NCBI GenBank assembly: GCA_025363505.1
Contig: JANYDV010000047.1
Span: 1 to 5,109, forward strand
Direction of reading: 5' to 3'
DNA length: 5,109 nt
Origin: Bacteroidota bacterium
Lineage (GTDB): Bacteria; Bacteroidota; Ignavibacteria; Palsa-1295
The translations under genes were made by a program, and so were the position numbers. Each line of letters opens with the position of its first letter. Position 1 is the first letter of the stretch. A model generated the notes under the pieces. It did no database searches. It saw only the letters and a list, made by a program, of their open reading frames with translations, and was not told the DNA's origin. Positions 4,592 through 5,109 of this stretch are shown piece after piece.

Positions 4592-5109
4592 GTGGAGTCA
4601 GTCCAATCTCCTTCGGTTCTCTACCTAGCATCTTCTTCTCCTCGCAGGTCTCTACTGGTTTCCATTCTCGGTGTACGCACAGTTATTATCAAACCATCAG
4701 GTATTGATGAGAATCTCGTCGGGCATTATACTCCGTCGCAGTATGCCACCGAACTTGCTCTACAAAAAGCTCTCGCAACAACAGCAACCCTCACCGAAGA
4801 CGATCCATGCGGCATCGTGCTCGGGGCGGATACGATTGTCGTCATCGGCGATACAATTCTCGGCAAGCCGACCGACCCCGATGATGCTGTGCGAATGCTC
4901 AGGATATTAAGCAACAACACACACACGGTTTACACCGGAGTTGCGTTGGTCGATTCTCACAACGGCGAAAGCAGAGTCTTTGTCGAATCAACAGAAGTAC
5001 GGTTCCGCACTCTGAGCGATCAAGAAATAGCAAGTTATGTCGCCGGAGGCTCACCGATGGATAAAGCAGGATCGTATGGCATCCAAGACGATCATGGTGC
5101 GGTGTTTAT
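4592..5109 (+). CDS. maf: Maf family nucleotide pyrophosphatase (3' end outside window)
   Basis: At least 172 residues are present, and the family is usually about 190-200, so roughly the last 20-25 are cut off. Maf proteins are cytoplasmic house-cleaning enzymes that hydrolyse nucleoside triphosphates, releasing pyrophosphate. Visible motifs in order are SSPRR at 15-19 (the family SxxR signature), IDE at 38-40, GADTIVV at 78-84, LGKPTD at 90-95, DDAVRMLRILS at 97-107, HTVYTGVAL at 111-119 and DKAGSYGIQ at 157-165. The DTIV and IQ signatures match the YhdE-type dTTP/UTP branch rather than the YceF branch. The start is GTG at 4592: the frame opens right after the upstream TGA, no ATG precedes the SxxR motif, and only nine residues come before LYLASSSPRR. 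The 3-bp gap to the FnIII-like gene implies co-transcription. Confidence 0.93.
   Translation, partial: MESVQSPSVLYLASSSPRRSLLVSILGVRTVIIKPSGIDENLVGHYTPSQYATELALQKALATTATLTEDDPCGIVLGADTIVVIGDTILGKPTDPDDAVRMLRILSNNTHTVYTGVALVDSHNGESRVFVESTEVRFRTLSDQEIASYVAGGSPMDKAGSYGIQDDHGAVF

Noticed and set aside
4671..4926. Open frames on both strands within the maf region
   Set aside because: The frame from 4592 contains every Maf signature in order, so the others are shadows.
4148..5109. TGA readthrough or recoding to give a secreted-protein/Maf fusion
   Set aside because: Maf is a cytoplasmic enzyme with its own complete N-terminus after the GTG, and an exported fusion would make no sense. TGA also ends both genes at 2091-2100, so it is a normal stop here.

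Overview
The window looks like chromosomal DNA from a member of the Bacteroidota/Chlorobi (FCB) group. Three things point there. Two adjacent genes end in a type IX secretion (T9SS, Por-type) C-terminal sorting domain. Two promoters match the Bacteroidota sigma consensus (TTTG, about 20 bp, TAnnTTTG). No start codon has a convincing Shine-Dalgarno sequence. A deep-branching lineage of the Ignavibacteria/Kapabacteria type would fit, but the genus cannot be named from the sequence alone.

Layout. Positions 1-1129 (+) hold the last 44 codons of one T9SS cargo gene, then a complete cysteine-rich T9SS cargo gene five bases later. The two tails are identical in protein, and their DNA differs only at nine silent third-codon positions. 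Positions 1130-1385 hold a terminator-like hairpin, a palindromic GTCAT...ATGAC intergenic repeat, and a decaying 19-20 bp tandem array built from one end of that repeat. Positions 1386-2093 (+) encode an unrecognised lipoprotein. It converges, with only 4 bp between stop codons, on a leftward pair: a COQ7/ferritin-like di-iron protein (3963-3433) followed by an Nramp-superfamily metal transporter with a non-canonical metal site (3393-2098). A 184-bp divergent intergenic region (3964-4147) carries two back-to-back Bacteroidota promoters. Rightward from there are a small secreted FnIII-like protein (4148-4588) and, 3 bp later, a GTG-started Maf nucleotide pyrophosphatase gene that runs off the window end.

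How the genes may work together. The di-iron protein and the Nramp-like carrier probably form a leftward operon for metal handling. The FnIII-like gene and maf probably share the rightward promoter. The two T9SS cargo genes look like part of a family in which variable low-GC passengers sit on one conserved secretion tail. I found no CRISPR array, RNA gene, transposase or defence system. The least ordinary features are the silent-only tail duplication, the repeat-derived array next to the lipoprotein start, and the unusual metal site of the Nramp-like protein.
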